Source: Burkholderiales bacterium RIFCSPLOWO2_12_FULL_65_40 (GTDB taxonomy: Bacteria > Pseudomonadota > Gammaproteobacteria > Burkholderiales > Burkholderiaceae_C). From it: a stretch of 43,668 bases of DNA. A program made the translations under genes and the position numbers. This document shows positions 10,501 through 17,188 of the stretch, one piece after another. The stretch covers positions 1 to 43,668 of the forward strand of contig MESL01000045.1 of NCBI GenBank assembly GCA_001770955.1. Direction: 5' to 3'. The notes beneath the pieces are model-generated. The model saw nothing but the letters and a program-made list of their open reading frames with translations, ran no database searches and was not told the DNA's origin. How positions within the stretch are numbered: position 1 is the stretch's first letter; each line of letters opens with the position of its first letter.

Positions 10501-11689
10501 AGATGCCGTTGGCCACGCGGCCGCAGCGCCCGGCACGCTGGTTGGCCGCCGCCTGGCTGATGGGCTCGACCAGCAACTGCTCCACCTTGCTACGCAAACT
10601 GTAGCGCTTGACGCGCGCTGTGCCTGCGTCAATGACGTAACGGATGCCCGGAACGGTGAGCGAGGTTTCGGCCACGTTGGTGGCCAGAATGATGCGGCGG
10701 CCGGTATGGCCGTCGAAAATGCGGTCCTGCTCGGCTTGGCTCAGGCGCGCGAACAGCGGCAGCACCTCGGCGTTGCGCGTGATCACGTTGTGCGCCAGGT
10801 GCTTGCGCAGGTGGTCGGCAGCCTCGCGGATCTCTCGCTCGCCGGGCAGGAAGACCAGGATGTCACCGCCCACGTTGCCCTGCCACAGTTCGTCCACGCC
10901 ATCGGCAATGGCCTCGTTCAGCCCGTAGTCACGGCTTTCCTCGAACGGCCGCCAGCGCTGCTCCACCGGAAAGGTACGCCCCGACACCTGAATGATCGGC
11001 GCCGGAATCAGTTCGCCCCCACGCTCCCCCACTGCGTGTGGGTCGCTGCCCCCCGAGGGGGCCGCGCCCGGCTTGGGGCGGCCCGGCGCCGGGCGGGCGC
11101 TTGCAAAATGTTTGGCAAAGCGGTCCGCATCGATGGTGGCCGAAGTGACGACCACCTTCAGGTCGGGCCGGCGCGGCAGGATCTGCCGGATGTAGCCCAG
11201 CAGAAAGTCGATGTTCAGGCTGCGTTCGTGCGCCTCGTCGATGATGATCGTGTCGTAGGCCTTGAGCAGCGGGTCGGTCTGCGTCTCGGCCAACAGAATG
11301 CCGTCGGTCATGAGCTTGACCGAAGCGTCGCGGCTCAGGCGGTCCTGGAAGCGCACTTTGTAGCCCACCACCTCGCCCAGCGTGGTTTTCAGCTCCTCGG
11401 CGATGCGCTTGGCCACGCTGCTGGCGGCAATGCGGCGAGGCTGCGTGTGGCCAATCAGCTGGCCCTTCTGGCCTGCGGGGGCATTGCACTTTCCGCGCCC
11501 CAGCGCCAGCGCGATCTTGGGCAGCTGCGTGGTCTTGCCCGAACCGGTTTCGCCGCAGACGATGATGACCTGGTGCTGGCGCAGCGCCGCCATGATCTCG
11601 TCGCGCCGGCCCGACACCGGCAAGGATTCGGGAAACTCCAGGGTCAAGGGACGGGACGGCTCGGACGGACGCGGATCGGAAAAAGACAT
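7574..11689 (-). CDS. hrpA: ATP-dependent RNA helicase HrpA
   Basis: This 1371-residue DEAH-box helicase is close to the usual HrpA length (about 1300). Seen: Walker A GETGSGKT (46-53), DEAH (151-154), SAT (183-185), the second RecA domain with QRAGRCGR, then helicase-associated domains and the long HrpA-specific C-terminal region (DUF3418-like). HrpA-type enzymes act on RNA and on stalled or collided ribosomes. Three low-complexity insertions stand out. A Pro/Gly-rich segment at about residues 197-230, just after motif III, is encoded by a GC-rich dispersed repeat (11011-11100). An Ala/Gln-rich linker lies near 555-625. A polar segment near 1047-1080 is encoded by another repeat (8461-8545). 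The reading frame is intact through all of them. Confidence 0.97.
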   Translation of the reverse strand: MSFSDPRPSEPSRPLTLEFPESLPVSGRRDEIMAALRQHQVIIVCGETGSGKTTQLPKIALALGRGKCNAPAGQKGQLIGHTQPRRIAASSVAKRIAEELKTTLGEVVGYKVRFQDRLSRDASVKLMTDGILLAETQTDPLLKAYDTIIIDEAHERSLNIDFLLGYIRQILPRRPDLKVVVTSATIDADRFAKHFASARPAPGRPKPGAAPSGGSDPHAVGERGGELIPAPIIQVSGRTFPVEQRWRPFEESRDYGLNEAIADGVDELWQGNVGGDILVFLPGEREIREAADHLRKHLAHNVITRNAEVLPLFARLSQAEQDRIFDGHTGRRIILATNVAETSLTVPGIRYVIDAGTARVKRYSLRSKVEQLLVEPISQAAANQRAGRCGRVANGICIRLYDEKDFMGRPRFTDPEILRSSLAGVILRMKSLHLGVVEDFPFIDAPSGRAIADGYQLLVELGAVHENNELTPLGRELSKLPLDPRVGRMILEARTRGALHEVLVIASALSLQDVRDRPMDAQQQADQQHAKFDDDKSEFSGYLKLWQWLQEARGGAPQLPSARVQQAQARARGPSQAVLPVAQRKAAAAPAVVPAAVVPTHKLSNRQYEQLLRQNFINVRRVREWRDVHSQLLTVVAEHGWAINANPAGYEQLHLSMLAGLLGNIGFKPEEDDAYLGARGIKFHRHPGAHLRKKPGRWIVCAELVETTRLFGRGIAAIEPQWLEEVGAHLLKKQVLDPHWEKKAAEVVAFERATLYGLVVYSGRRVGYEKVDPHAARELFIREALVAGEAPQDWEKRLPFLAANEKLIAKVQELEHKSRRQDVLVDEELIFAFYDQQVPQDVCNGRNFENWYRAESKARPDLLKLTRDELMRHEAAGITTSAFPKMVRLGGVDCQASYLHEPGDPRDGITVTIPLFVLNQVQEERCEWLVPGMLKDKIQALLKSLPQRPRSRFVPLPESATRLAALLGTPDRVGHTGLVDALLKQVRDETSLDVKRADFKLDMVPPHLFMNFRVVDEHGRQLGQGRNLGALKAELGAKARGAFQALASLKIAPGALSKTNSDIKQSENSVDKAQAAPEKRAKPAPAAQAEARYIAWTFGELPELMEIGKGGQTLIGFPALIDAGDAVSIEVFDEPEVAAAKHRAGLRRLCALQIKDALKYLEKNIPDLQKMAVAYMPLGTQEELRQQILDVAMDRAFLLDPLPTNAPDFERRVQEGRGRLTLIANEVARLALTILQEYAAAARKIKDTKGAPEAAQDAQQQLQRLVPKNFLAAAPWPQLAHFARYLKAIVLRLDKYRADPVRDATKLAELRPQEQRYWRLVAERKGQVDARMQELRWLLEELRVSFFAQELRTPQPVSTKRLDKLWAQINS
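8461..8545. repeat. Dispersed palindromic repeat, copy B, inside hrpA
   Basis: GCGCTTTAT (8470-8478) and ATAAAGCGC (8521-8529) form a perfect 9-bp outer stem around an AT-rich core, which itself holds TTCAGAT (8489-8495) and ATCTGAA (8504-8510). From GGATAAAGCG onwards it matches intergenic copy D (30128 onwards) at 19 of 24 bases. It is much more AT-rich than the surrounding hrpA and is translated as a polar linker. Confidence 0.6.
11011..11100. repeat. GC-rich dispersed repeat inside hrpA
   Basis: The block contains CCCCCACGCTCCCCCACTGC, then GCCCCCCGAGGGGGCCGC and GGCTTGGGGCGGCCCGGC. These stacked C-run and G-run palindromes resemble a family of intergenic repeats of Comamonadaceae. Here the block is in frame within hrpA and encodes the segment at about residues 197-230 (PAPGRPKPGAAPSGGSDP and following), which E. 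coli HrpA lacks. Confidence 0.55.
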
Positions 11690-11775
11690 AGGCCTGCATT
11701 ATCGGCAGGCGCGACGGCCCTGACCGGCCAGGTGCTGGGATACCGGACACAGGGAGCACCGCTTGCACTGCGTGC

Positions 11776-11813
11776 TGGACAACAGAGCACTTGGTAGCTA
11801 CCATTGGTGACCA
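11776..11813 (+). promoter_or_regulatory. vapBC promoter and autoregulatory operator
   Basis: A -35 (TGGACA, 11776-11781) and a -10 (TACCAT, 11799-11804) are 17 bases apart. The perfect palindrome TGGTAGCTACCA (11792-11803) overlaps the -10, and a second inverted repeat, TGGTGACCA (11805-11813), follows directly. Both use TGGT/ACCA half-sites. VapBC complexes usually bind such repeats to repress their own operon. Confidence 0.6.
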
Positions 11814-11831
11814 TCAACGAGAAAGCCCACC

Positions 11832-12065
11832 ATGGACACCGCACGCCTCTTCCAATCCGGCCGCAGCCAAGCCGTTCGGCTACCCAAAGAGTACCGTTTT
11901 GCGGGTACCGAGGTGGTGGTGCAGCACTTTGGCAACGGCGTGCTGCTGCTGCCCGCAGACGACCCCTGGCAAACGCTGCAAGCCGGGCTGGCCGCTTTTG
12001 AGCCCGGATTTGTATTGACGCGCCAGCAGCCTGACGCGCAGGAACGTGCCGAGATCAGTCCATGA
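11832..12065 (+). CDS. vapB: VapB-family antitoxin
   Basis: This 77-residue protein has an N-terminal AbrB/SpoVT-type swapped-hairpin DNA-binding domain. The motif RLFQSGRSQAVRLPKEYRF (residues 5-23) is the hallmark of VapB/VagC antitoxins. The C-terminal part (PWQTLQAGLAAFEPGFV) is the likely toxin-wrapping region. It should neutralise VapC and repress the operon with it. The stop codon overlaps the vapC start by four bases (ATGA, 12062-12065), indicating translational coupling. The ATG at 11832 has only a weak ribosome binding site (GAGAAAG). The tandem palindromes just upstream are the probable operator. Confidence 0.92.
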   Translation: MDTARLFQSGRSQAVRLPKEYRFAGTEVVVQHFGNGVLLLPADDPWQTLQAGLAAFEPGFVLTRQQPDAQERAEISP

Positions 12066-12463
12066 TCCTGCTCGATACCAACATCTGCATCTACATCATC
12101 AACGCCAAGCCCCCGGAGGTTCTGGCGCGATTTCAGCAATACCGCATGGGTGATATCGGCTTGTGCAGCGTGGTGGCTGCAGAGCTTGCCTTTGGTGTAG
12201 CCAAAAGCGGTTCGGCACGCAACCGCCACGCGCTGGAGATGTTTCTGGCCCCGCTCACTGTTCTGCCCTTCGACACCGCCGCCGTGTGGGCCTACGGCGA
12301 CCTGCGCGCAGACCTGGAGCGGCGTGGCACCCCCATTGGTTCGCTGGACACCATGATTGCCGCGCACGCGCTGAGCCAGCAGGCCCTGCTCGTCACCAAC
12401 AACACCCGCGAATTTGCCAAGGTGCCCGGCCTGCAACTGGACAACTGGGCCACAGCCGCCTGA
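12062..12463 (+). CDS. vapC: VapC-family PIN-domain ribonuclease toxin
   Basis: This 133-residue PIN-domain protein has the expected acidic active-site residues: Asp5 in MILLDTN, Glu41 in the VVAAELAFG helix, and Asp96 in GSLDTMIAAHAL, followed by VTNNTREF (111-118). VapC toxins are Mg2+-dependent endoribonucleases that often cut initiator tRNA or rRNA; the target here is not known. The start overlaps the vapB stop. The gene ends three bases before the converging PAP2 phosphatase gene, and both stop codons lie in the short inverted repeat GCCTGA-ccc-TCAGGC (12458-12472). The sequence is intact, so the module is probably functional. Confidence 0.94.
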   Translation: MILLDTNICIYIINAKPPEVLARFQQYRMGDIGLCSVVAAELAFGVAKSGSARNRHALEMFLAPLTVLPFDTAAVWAYGDLRADLERRGTPIGSLDTMIAAHALSQQALLVTNNTREFAKVPGLQLDNWATAA

Positions 12464-12466
12464 CCC

Positions 12467-13189
12467 TCAGGCGCGCCGCACCCACCGGAAAACCTGGTGA
12501 TTGGCCAGCGCCACGCCCCAGCAGACCAGGGCCGTCCACAGGGTGTGACTCGGAAAATGCGCGCCGCGCAGGGTCTGCGTCAGGCCCAGGGCCAGCCCGC
12601 CCCACAGCACGGCCAGAAGCCATTGGCGCCCCATGCGCCGCTCCTCGCCCACCACCGAGGTCAACCAGGGCAGCGCCAGCGCCACAAAGGCCAGCGCGGC
12701 CGACGCATGCCCTCCGGGGAAGCACTGCCCGGGCCCGCCATCGAGCGTGCCCCAGTTCCAGTGCGACACGTGGCGCGCCACGCCGCCAAAATCCTGCAGA
12801 TCCCACGGGCAACTGGTCATGCTCAGACGCTTCATCCAGCGCACCGCCAGCAAGCCCAGCGTCACCCCCACGGCCGCTTCCACTCGAAAAATGCGCGAAA
12901 GTCTGCGAAACGGCCCCACCGGGCGCCAGACCATCACCAGCACACCGATGTACACCACTGTGGCCAGGTGGCGTGCCGCATCGTGCATGACCTTCTCCAG
13001 CCACCACTGGTGGCGCAGGGGAAAGCCGCTGCTGTCCGCCAATTGCTGCATGACCCACCCATCGAGCCCCGTCAGATCCCAGAACAGAGGAATCATGAAC
13101 AACACCGGTGTGGCAAGCCACAGGCGTGCGGCAGGGGAAAGATCGGCCAGGAAACGCGTGCTGACAGAGGTCTGTGACATGCCTGCCAT
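12467..13189 (-). CDS. PAP2-family membrane phosphatase, likely lipid A or lipid phosphate acting
   Basis: This 240-residue protein has several membrane segments (about 24-40, 74-88, 105-118, 165-180, 190-205, 215-230). PAP2 active-site motifs are present in modified form: KRLSMTSCPWDL (motif 1, with Cys in place of the usual Arg of KX6RP), CFPGGHAS (motif 2) and RGAHFPSHTLW (motif 3 with the nucleophilic His). The CPWDL variant is typical of a PAP2 subgroup that includes lipid A phosphate-modifying enzymes. It is divergent from a PmrAB-like two-component system and its eptA, with a PmrA-type box in between. I therefore infer a role in lipid A or undecaprenyl phosphate chemistry. The start may be 13180; neither start has a good ribosome binding site. 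Confidence 0.85.
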   Translation of the reverse strand: MAGMSQTSVSTRFLADLSPAARLWLATPVLFMIPLFWDLTGLDGWVMQQLADSSGFPLRHQWWLEKVMHDAARHLATVVYIGVLVMVWRPVGPFRRLSRIFRVEAAVGVTLGLLAVRWMKRLSMTSCPWDLQDFGGVARHVSHWNWGTLDGGPGQCFPGGHASAALAFVALALPWLTSVVGEERRMGRQWLLAVLWGGLALGLTQTLRGAHFPSHTLWTALVCWGVALANHQVFRWVRRA

Positions 13190-13203
13190 TGGAACAAGCG
13201 CGC

Positions 13204-13220
13204 TTTAACGCAGGCTTAAC
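13204..13220 (+). promoter_or_regulatory. PmrA/QseB-type response regulator box
   Basis: TTTAAC (13204-13209) and CTTAAC (13215-13220) form a direct repeat with an 11-base period, fitting the PmrA box pattern YTTAA-N6-YTTAA. It lies between the divergent PAP2 gene (start 13189) and the response regulator (start 13281), so it could control both. Confidence 0.6.
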
Positions 13221-13280
13221 CGCACAATCGGGCCACTGCAGAGACAATCATGCCCGGCGGCAGGTCGAAGAAGGAAACAC

Positions 13281-13985
13281 ATGCGGATTCTGATTGTCGA
13301 GGACGACACGGGCATTGCGGGCGGCCTGGAGGCCACGCTGCGCTCCGTCGGCTATGCCGTGGATGTCTGCGGCACGCTGGCCGATGCGGCAGCCGCCCTG
13401 CGGGTGGAAGCCTTCGACCTGGTGCTGCTCGACCTGGGCCTGCCCGACGGCGACGGCATCGACTGGCTGCGCCGCCTGCGCCAGGAAGGCCGCACGCTCC
13501 CCGTGATCATCATGACCGCCCGCGACGCCCTGCCCGACCGCGTGGCCGGCCTGGACCAGGGGGCGGACGACTATCTCGTCAAACCCTTTGCCCCCGAAGA
13601 GCTGCTCGCCCGCATGCGCGTGGCGCTGCGCCGCAGCGAAGGGCGCGCCTCGCCGCTGCTGCACCACGGCGACCTGGAAGTGGACCCTGCCGCGCACACG
13701 GTGCGCAAGGCGGGCACCCTGGTACCCCTGCGCGCCAAGGAATTCGCGCTGCTGCTGGCCCTGCTGCGTGCCAGCGGCCAGGTGCTCAGCCGCCAGCGCC
13801 TGGAAGAAGCCTTGTACGGCTTTGACGACGCCCTGGAAAGCAACGCCCTGGAAGTGCACATCCACCACCTGCGCCGCAAACTGGGCAGCGAGCTGCTGCA
13901 GACGGTGCGCGGCGTGGGCTACTTCGTACCGCGTCCCGAGACAGGGCAGGCCGGTGCGGGGGCCACCCATTCGGGTCCACCGTGA
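13281..13985 (+). CDS. OmpR-family response regulator (PmrA/QseB-like)
   Basis: This 234-residue regulator has a receiver domain (1-115) with the acidic pocket Glu7-Asp8-Asp9, phospho-acceptor Asp51 in LLDLGLPDGDG, Thr79 and Lys101. A winged-helix DNA-binding domain follows (about 127-220). LRAKEFALL and ALESNALEVHIHHLRRKLG are typical of the PmrA/QseB/BasR group. AAGGAA (13271-13276) lies before the ATG. The stop overlaps the GTG start of the sensor kinase by four bases. With eptA third in the cluster, the system most likely controls phosphoethanolamine addition to lipid A in response to metals, pH or cationic peptides. The C-terminal tail is a short Gly/Pro-rich extension. Confidence 0.95.
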   Translation: MRILIVEDDTGIAGGLEATLRSVGYAVDVCGTLADAAAALRVEAFDLVLLDLGLPDGDGIDWLRRLRQEGRTLPVIIMTARDALPDRVAGLDQGADDYLVKPFAPEELLARMRVALRRSEGRASPLLHHGDLEVDPAAHTVRKAGTLVPLRAKEFALLLALLRASGQVLSRQRLEEALYGFDDALESNALEVHIHHLRRKLGSELLQTVRGVGYFVPRPETGQAGAGATHSGPP

Positions 13986-15361
13986 GCGCCCTCACCCCTC
14001 CCGCCGGGCCACAGCGCCTTCTCAGGCGCTATCTCTGGACCTGGACCCTGCTCACCCTGGCGTCTATCTGGCTCACCCTGGCCGGCGTCGCGTACTACAC
14101 CGGCCTGCATGAGGCGGACGAAATCACCGACGGAAAGCTCGTATCCACCGCTGAACTGCTGCTGCGCCCGGGCATGGGCCTGGGCGCCCACGACCAGCCC
14201 CTGTCGCTCCCTGCGGGCAGAAGCCCCCACGCGACGGGCTATGCGCCCGAACTGCGCATCGTGGCCTGGCAGGATGACCGCGTCGTGTGGGACTCACACG
14301 GCATGGCAGCGCTTTTGCCCGACCCGCTGGCACCAGGCCACCAGACCCTCACCCCCGACCCCACGCGCCCCGCCCACACCTGGCGCGCCTTTGTGGCCGA
14401 TGCTGCGCCGGCCAGCGGCCCGGCCCGGCGCGTTGCGGTGCTGATCGAGATGGGCTGGCGCCAGACGCTCGGACGGGACATTGCCGAGCACATCATTCGC
14501 CCCGCGCTGGTGCTCTTGCCGCTGGTCGCGCTGTTGCTGGCATGGAGCATTCGCCGGGGCGTGCGGCCTGTCGAGCGCCTGTCGGAAAAAATCCTGGCCC
14601 TCGATCTCGACACGGGGCAGACGCTGCCCCCCAAGCAGCCCTTCAAAGAACTGTCCAGCACGGTGCACGCCATCAACACGCTGGTGCAGCGCCTGCAGGC
14701 GCAGCTCCAGCGCGAGCGCCGCTTCACCTCGGATGTGGCGCACGAGTTGCGCACCCCGCTCACCGCCATGCTCCTGCAATCCCGCCTGGCACGCGCCTGC
14801 GACAACCCTGCAGAGCGATCACAGGCCCTGGCGGCCGTTGAACAGGGCGCCCTGCGCGCCGGGCACATCCTGGGGCAGTTGCTCGACCTGGCCCGGGCCC
14901 AGAGCCTGGACAACCTGGCCCTGGAGCCCGTGGACCTGTGCGCCCTGGCGCAGCAGGAGCTGGCCTCCCATGCTCCGATCGCCTACGAGCGGGGGCAGGA
15001 ACTGGCACTGCAAGCCCCGACCGACCCCGTGTGCGTACCGGGCCACAGAACCATCCTCGAACTGGCACTGCGCAACCTGATTGACAACGCCCTGCGGCAC
15101 ACACCCACCGGCACGCTGGTCGAGGTGTGCATCGGGCACACCCCCGCAGGCCATGCCATGCTGTCCGTCAGCGACAACGGCGCACGCGAGGGCGCCCAAC
15201 CCAGCGACAACCCGGGCATGGGGGTGGGCCTGACGCTGGTGCAGCGCATTGCCGACGCCCAGGGCGTTGCCCTGGAGCACACCACCGGCAGCCCGTCAAC
15301 ACCCCACCGCTGGACCCTGACCTGGCCACACCCGACCGCCCGGCCAACCTTAAATCGTTAA
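13982..15361 (+). CDS. Sensor histidine kinase (PmrB/QseC-like)
   Basis: This 459-residue protein starts with GTG at 13982, overlapping the regulator stop. Two membrane segments (about 17-40 and 173-192) enclose a periplasmic sensor of about 130 residues. HAMP follows, then a HisKA domain with His254 in FTSDVAHELRTPL, and a HATPase domain: N-box LRNLIDNALRH (Asn365 and Asn369), SDNG at 397-400, and PGMGVGLTLVQ at 411-420. Architecture and position match PmrB/QseC kinases, which phosphorylate the adjacent OmpR-type regulator. I see no obvious FeIII-binding ExxE motif in the periplasmic loop, so the stimulus is left open. It is followed after 58 bases by eptA, probably in the same operon. Confidence 0.95.
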   Translation: MSALTPPAGPQRLLRRYLWTWTLLTLASIWLTLAGVAYYTGLHEADEITDGKLVSTAELLLRPGMGLGAHDQPLSLPAGRSPHATGYAPELRIVAWQDDRVVWDSHGMAALLPDPLAPGHQTLTPDPTRPAHTWRAFVADAAPASGPARRVAVLIEMGWRQTLGRDIAEHIIRPALVLLPLVALLLAWSIRRGVRPVERLSEKILALDLDTGQTLPPKQPFKELSSTVHAINTLVQRLQAQLQRERRFTSDVAHELRTPLTAMLLQSRLARACDNPAERSQALAAVEQGALRAGHILGQLLDLARAQSLDNLALEPVDLCALAQQELASHAPIAYERGQELALQAPTDPVCVPGHRTILELALRNLIDNALRHTPTGTLVEVCIGHTPAGHAMLSVSDNGAREGAQPSDNPGMGVGLTLVQRIADAQGVALEHTTGSPSTPHRWTLTWPHPTARPTLNR

Positions 15362-15419
15362 TGCTGCGATAAGGCGGGCATCCAAGAATCGTGCAACCCA
15401 AAGCACCGATTCCTGGTAC

Positions 15420-17075
15420 ATGACCCCCTCCTCCCTGCGCCAGCCCGCCTGGCACCCCACTGCCCTGCTGCTGATTCTGGCCACTTGGCTGGCCACCATC
15501 GGCAACTTTCCGCTCTGGACGGCTCTCTGGAAGCTGCCCGAGACGCACGGCCTGAAGGCGATCGCAACCCTTGGCATCCTGGTGCTGGTGATTCTGGCGG
15601 CCACGCTGCTGCTGCTGAGCCTGCTGGTCTGGCCGCGCTGGCGCAAGCCCGCGGGCCTGCTGCTGCTGGCCGTGACGGCATCGAGCAGCTATTTCATGGC
15701 CAGCTACGGCATCGTGATCGACCCGACCATGGTGACCAATGTGGTCCAGACGGACGCAGGCGAGGCGCTCGATCTGCTGTCCTGGCCGCTGCTGGTCACC
15801 CTGGCGCTCGGTGTGGTGCTGCCGGGCATCTGGTGGTGGCGCCAGCCTGTGCGCCCAGTGGGCAAAGTCCGGTTGATGGCGCACCAGCTCGGCGCCGCCC
15901 TGCTGGGCCTGCTGGTGGCGGTGGCACTGCTATGGACGTCGTTCCAGGACGTGGCCTCGCTCATGCGCAACCACAAGCAGCTGCGCTACATGATCAACCC
16001 GTTCAACTCGGTGTACGCCGTGGGCCGGGTCGCGGTGGGCCGCACCGCGCAGGCCCAGAAGCCCCTGCAACCTCTGGGCACGGACGCGCAAGCTGCTGCC
16101 ACCGCCACCGACCCCGAGAGCGCCCCCCTGATCGTGCTGGTGGTGGGCGAAACGGCGCGCGCCGCCAATTTCGGGCTGGGTGGCTACGCGCGCGACACCA
16201 CGCCGCGCCTGAAGGAGCTCCAGGGCCAGGGCGACATGGTGTATTTCTCGAACGTCAGCTCCTGCGGCACCAACACCCAGGCCTCCGTGCCCTGCATGTT
16301 CTCGCATCTGGGCAAACAGGGCTTTGAAGACTCGAACGACCGGTACGAAAACCTGCTCGACGTGCTGCAGCGCGCCGGCCTGGCTGTGCTGTGGATGGAA
16401 AACCAGTCCGGCTGCAAGGGGGTGTGCGAGCGCGTGCCCAATGTGGACACGCGCACCCTGGGCATTGCAGGCCTGTGCCCGGACGGCCAGTGCCTTGACC
16501 AGGTGATGCTGCACCAATTGCCCCAGGAACTGGCCAAACTACCCGCCGAACGCCGCGCCAAAGGCACGGTGGTGGTGATGCACCAGATGGGCAGCCACGG
16601 GCCGGCCTATTACAAGCGCTCGCCCGAGTCCGACAAGCATTTCCTGCCCGAATGCACCAGCCACGCCCTGCAGGAATGCCCGGTAGAACATATCCAGAAC
16701 GCCTACGACAACTCGCTGCGCTACACCGACCATTTCCTGGCCGACACGGTGCGCTGGCTGCAGGCACAAAAGCGCCCCACGGCCCTTCTCTATGTGTCGG
16801 ACCACGGCGAATCGCTGGGCGAAAAAGGGCTTTACCTGCACGGCATGCCGTACCGCATGGCACCAGCCGAGCAAACCCATGTGCCCATGCTGGCCTGGGC
16901 CTCCAAGCCCCTGCAGCGCGACATGCACTGGAACATGGCCTGCCTGCAGGCCAGGGCCCATCAGCCCTGGTCACACGACAATCTGTTCCACACCCTGCTG
17001 GACCTCGCCCGCGTCCACACCAGCGCGCAGAACGCCGGCCTTGACATGCTGGCGGGCTGCACCCGGGCCGCCTGA
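15420..17075 (+). CDS. eptA: Lipid A phosphoethanolamine transferase (EptA/MCR family)
   Basis: This 551-residue protein has five N-terminal membrane segments (about 13-33, 46-70, 77-97, 120-140, 158-175) and a periplasmic sulfatase-fold catalytic domain from about 235. Metal and nucleophile residues are visible: Glu244 in VVGETARAAN, Thr284 in SSCGTNTQASVPCMF, Asp461-His462 in SDHGESLGEKG, and His487 in THVPML. Cysteines at about 282/292, 332/336, 353/358 and 412/420 match the disulfide pairs of EptA and MCR. It transfers phosphoethanolamine from phosphatidylethanolamine to lipid A phosphates, lowering the negative charge and giving polymyxin tolerance. It is third in an operon with its two-component system, and a terminator follows. 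dsbB in this window could assist its folding. Confidence 0.96.
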   Translation: MTPSSLRQPAWHPTALLLILATWLATIGNFPLWTALWKLPETHGLKAIATLGILVLVILAATLLLLSLLVWPRWRKPAGLLLLAVTASSSYFMASYGIVIDPTMVTNVVQTDAGEALDLLSWPLLVTLALGVVLPGIWWWRQPVRPVGKVRLMAHQLGAALLGLLVAVALLWTSFQDVASLMRNHKQLRYMINPFNSVYAVGRVAVGRTAQAQKPLQPLGTDAQAAATATDPESAPLIVLVVGETARAANFGLGGYARDTTPRLKELQGQGDMVYFSNVSSCGTNTQASVPCMFSHLGKQGFEDSNDRYENLLDVLQRAGLAVLWMENQSGCKGVCERVPNVDTRTLGIAGLCPDGQCLDQVMLHQLPQELAKLPAERRAKGTVVVMHQMGSHGPAYYKRSPESDKHFLPECTSHALQECPVEHIQNAYDNSLRYTDHFLADTVRWLQAQKRPTALLYVSDHGESLGEKGLYLHGMPYRMAPAEQTHVPMLAWASKPLQRDMHWNMACLQARAHQPWSHDNLFHTLLDLARVHTSAQNAGLDMLAGCTRAA

Positions 17076-17128
17076 GGTGCCCGCAGCAGCCGCAACCCAC
17101 CCGGCGCGGCAATATCGGTGAAAATTGC

Positions 17129-17153
17129 ACACCGGCAGTCGGCCGGTGTTTCT
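17129..17153 (+). terminator. Terminator after eptA
   Basis: ACACCGGC (17129-17136) pairs with GCCGGTGT (17142-17149) around a 5-base loop, followed by TTTCTCC. It ends the two-component/eptA operon 36 bases before the argA start. Confidence 0.7.
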
Positions 17154-17188
17154 CCATTTCACCCCTCTGACTGCCACGCCCCTGCCGC

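Noticed and set aside
8669..11797. 1042-codon open frame antisense to hrpA
   Set aside because: Composition is an artefact of high-GC codon bias; no family motif, and hrpA is intact on the other strand.
12458..12472. Terminator between vapC and the PAP2 gene
   Set aside because: Only a 6-bp stem with a 3-base loop and no T-run; too weak to call as a terminator.
15349..15362. Second PmrA box before eptA (CTTAAATCGTTAAT)
   Set aside because: The two TTAA elements are 8 bases apart rather than the required 11.
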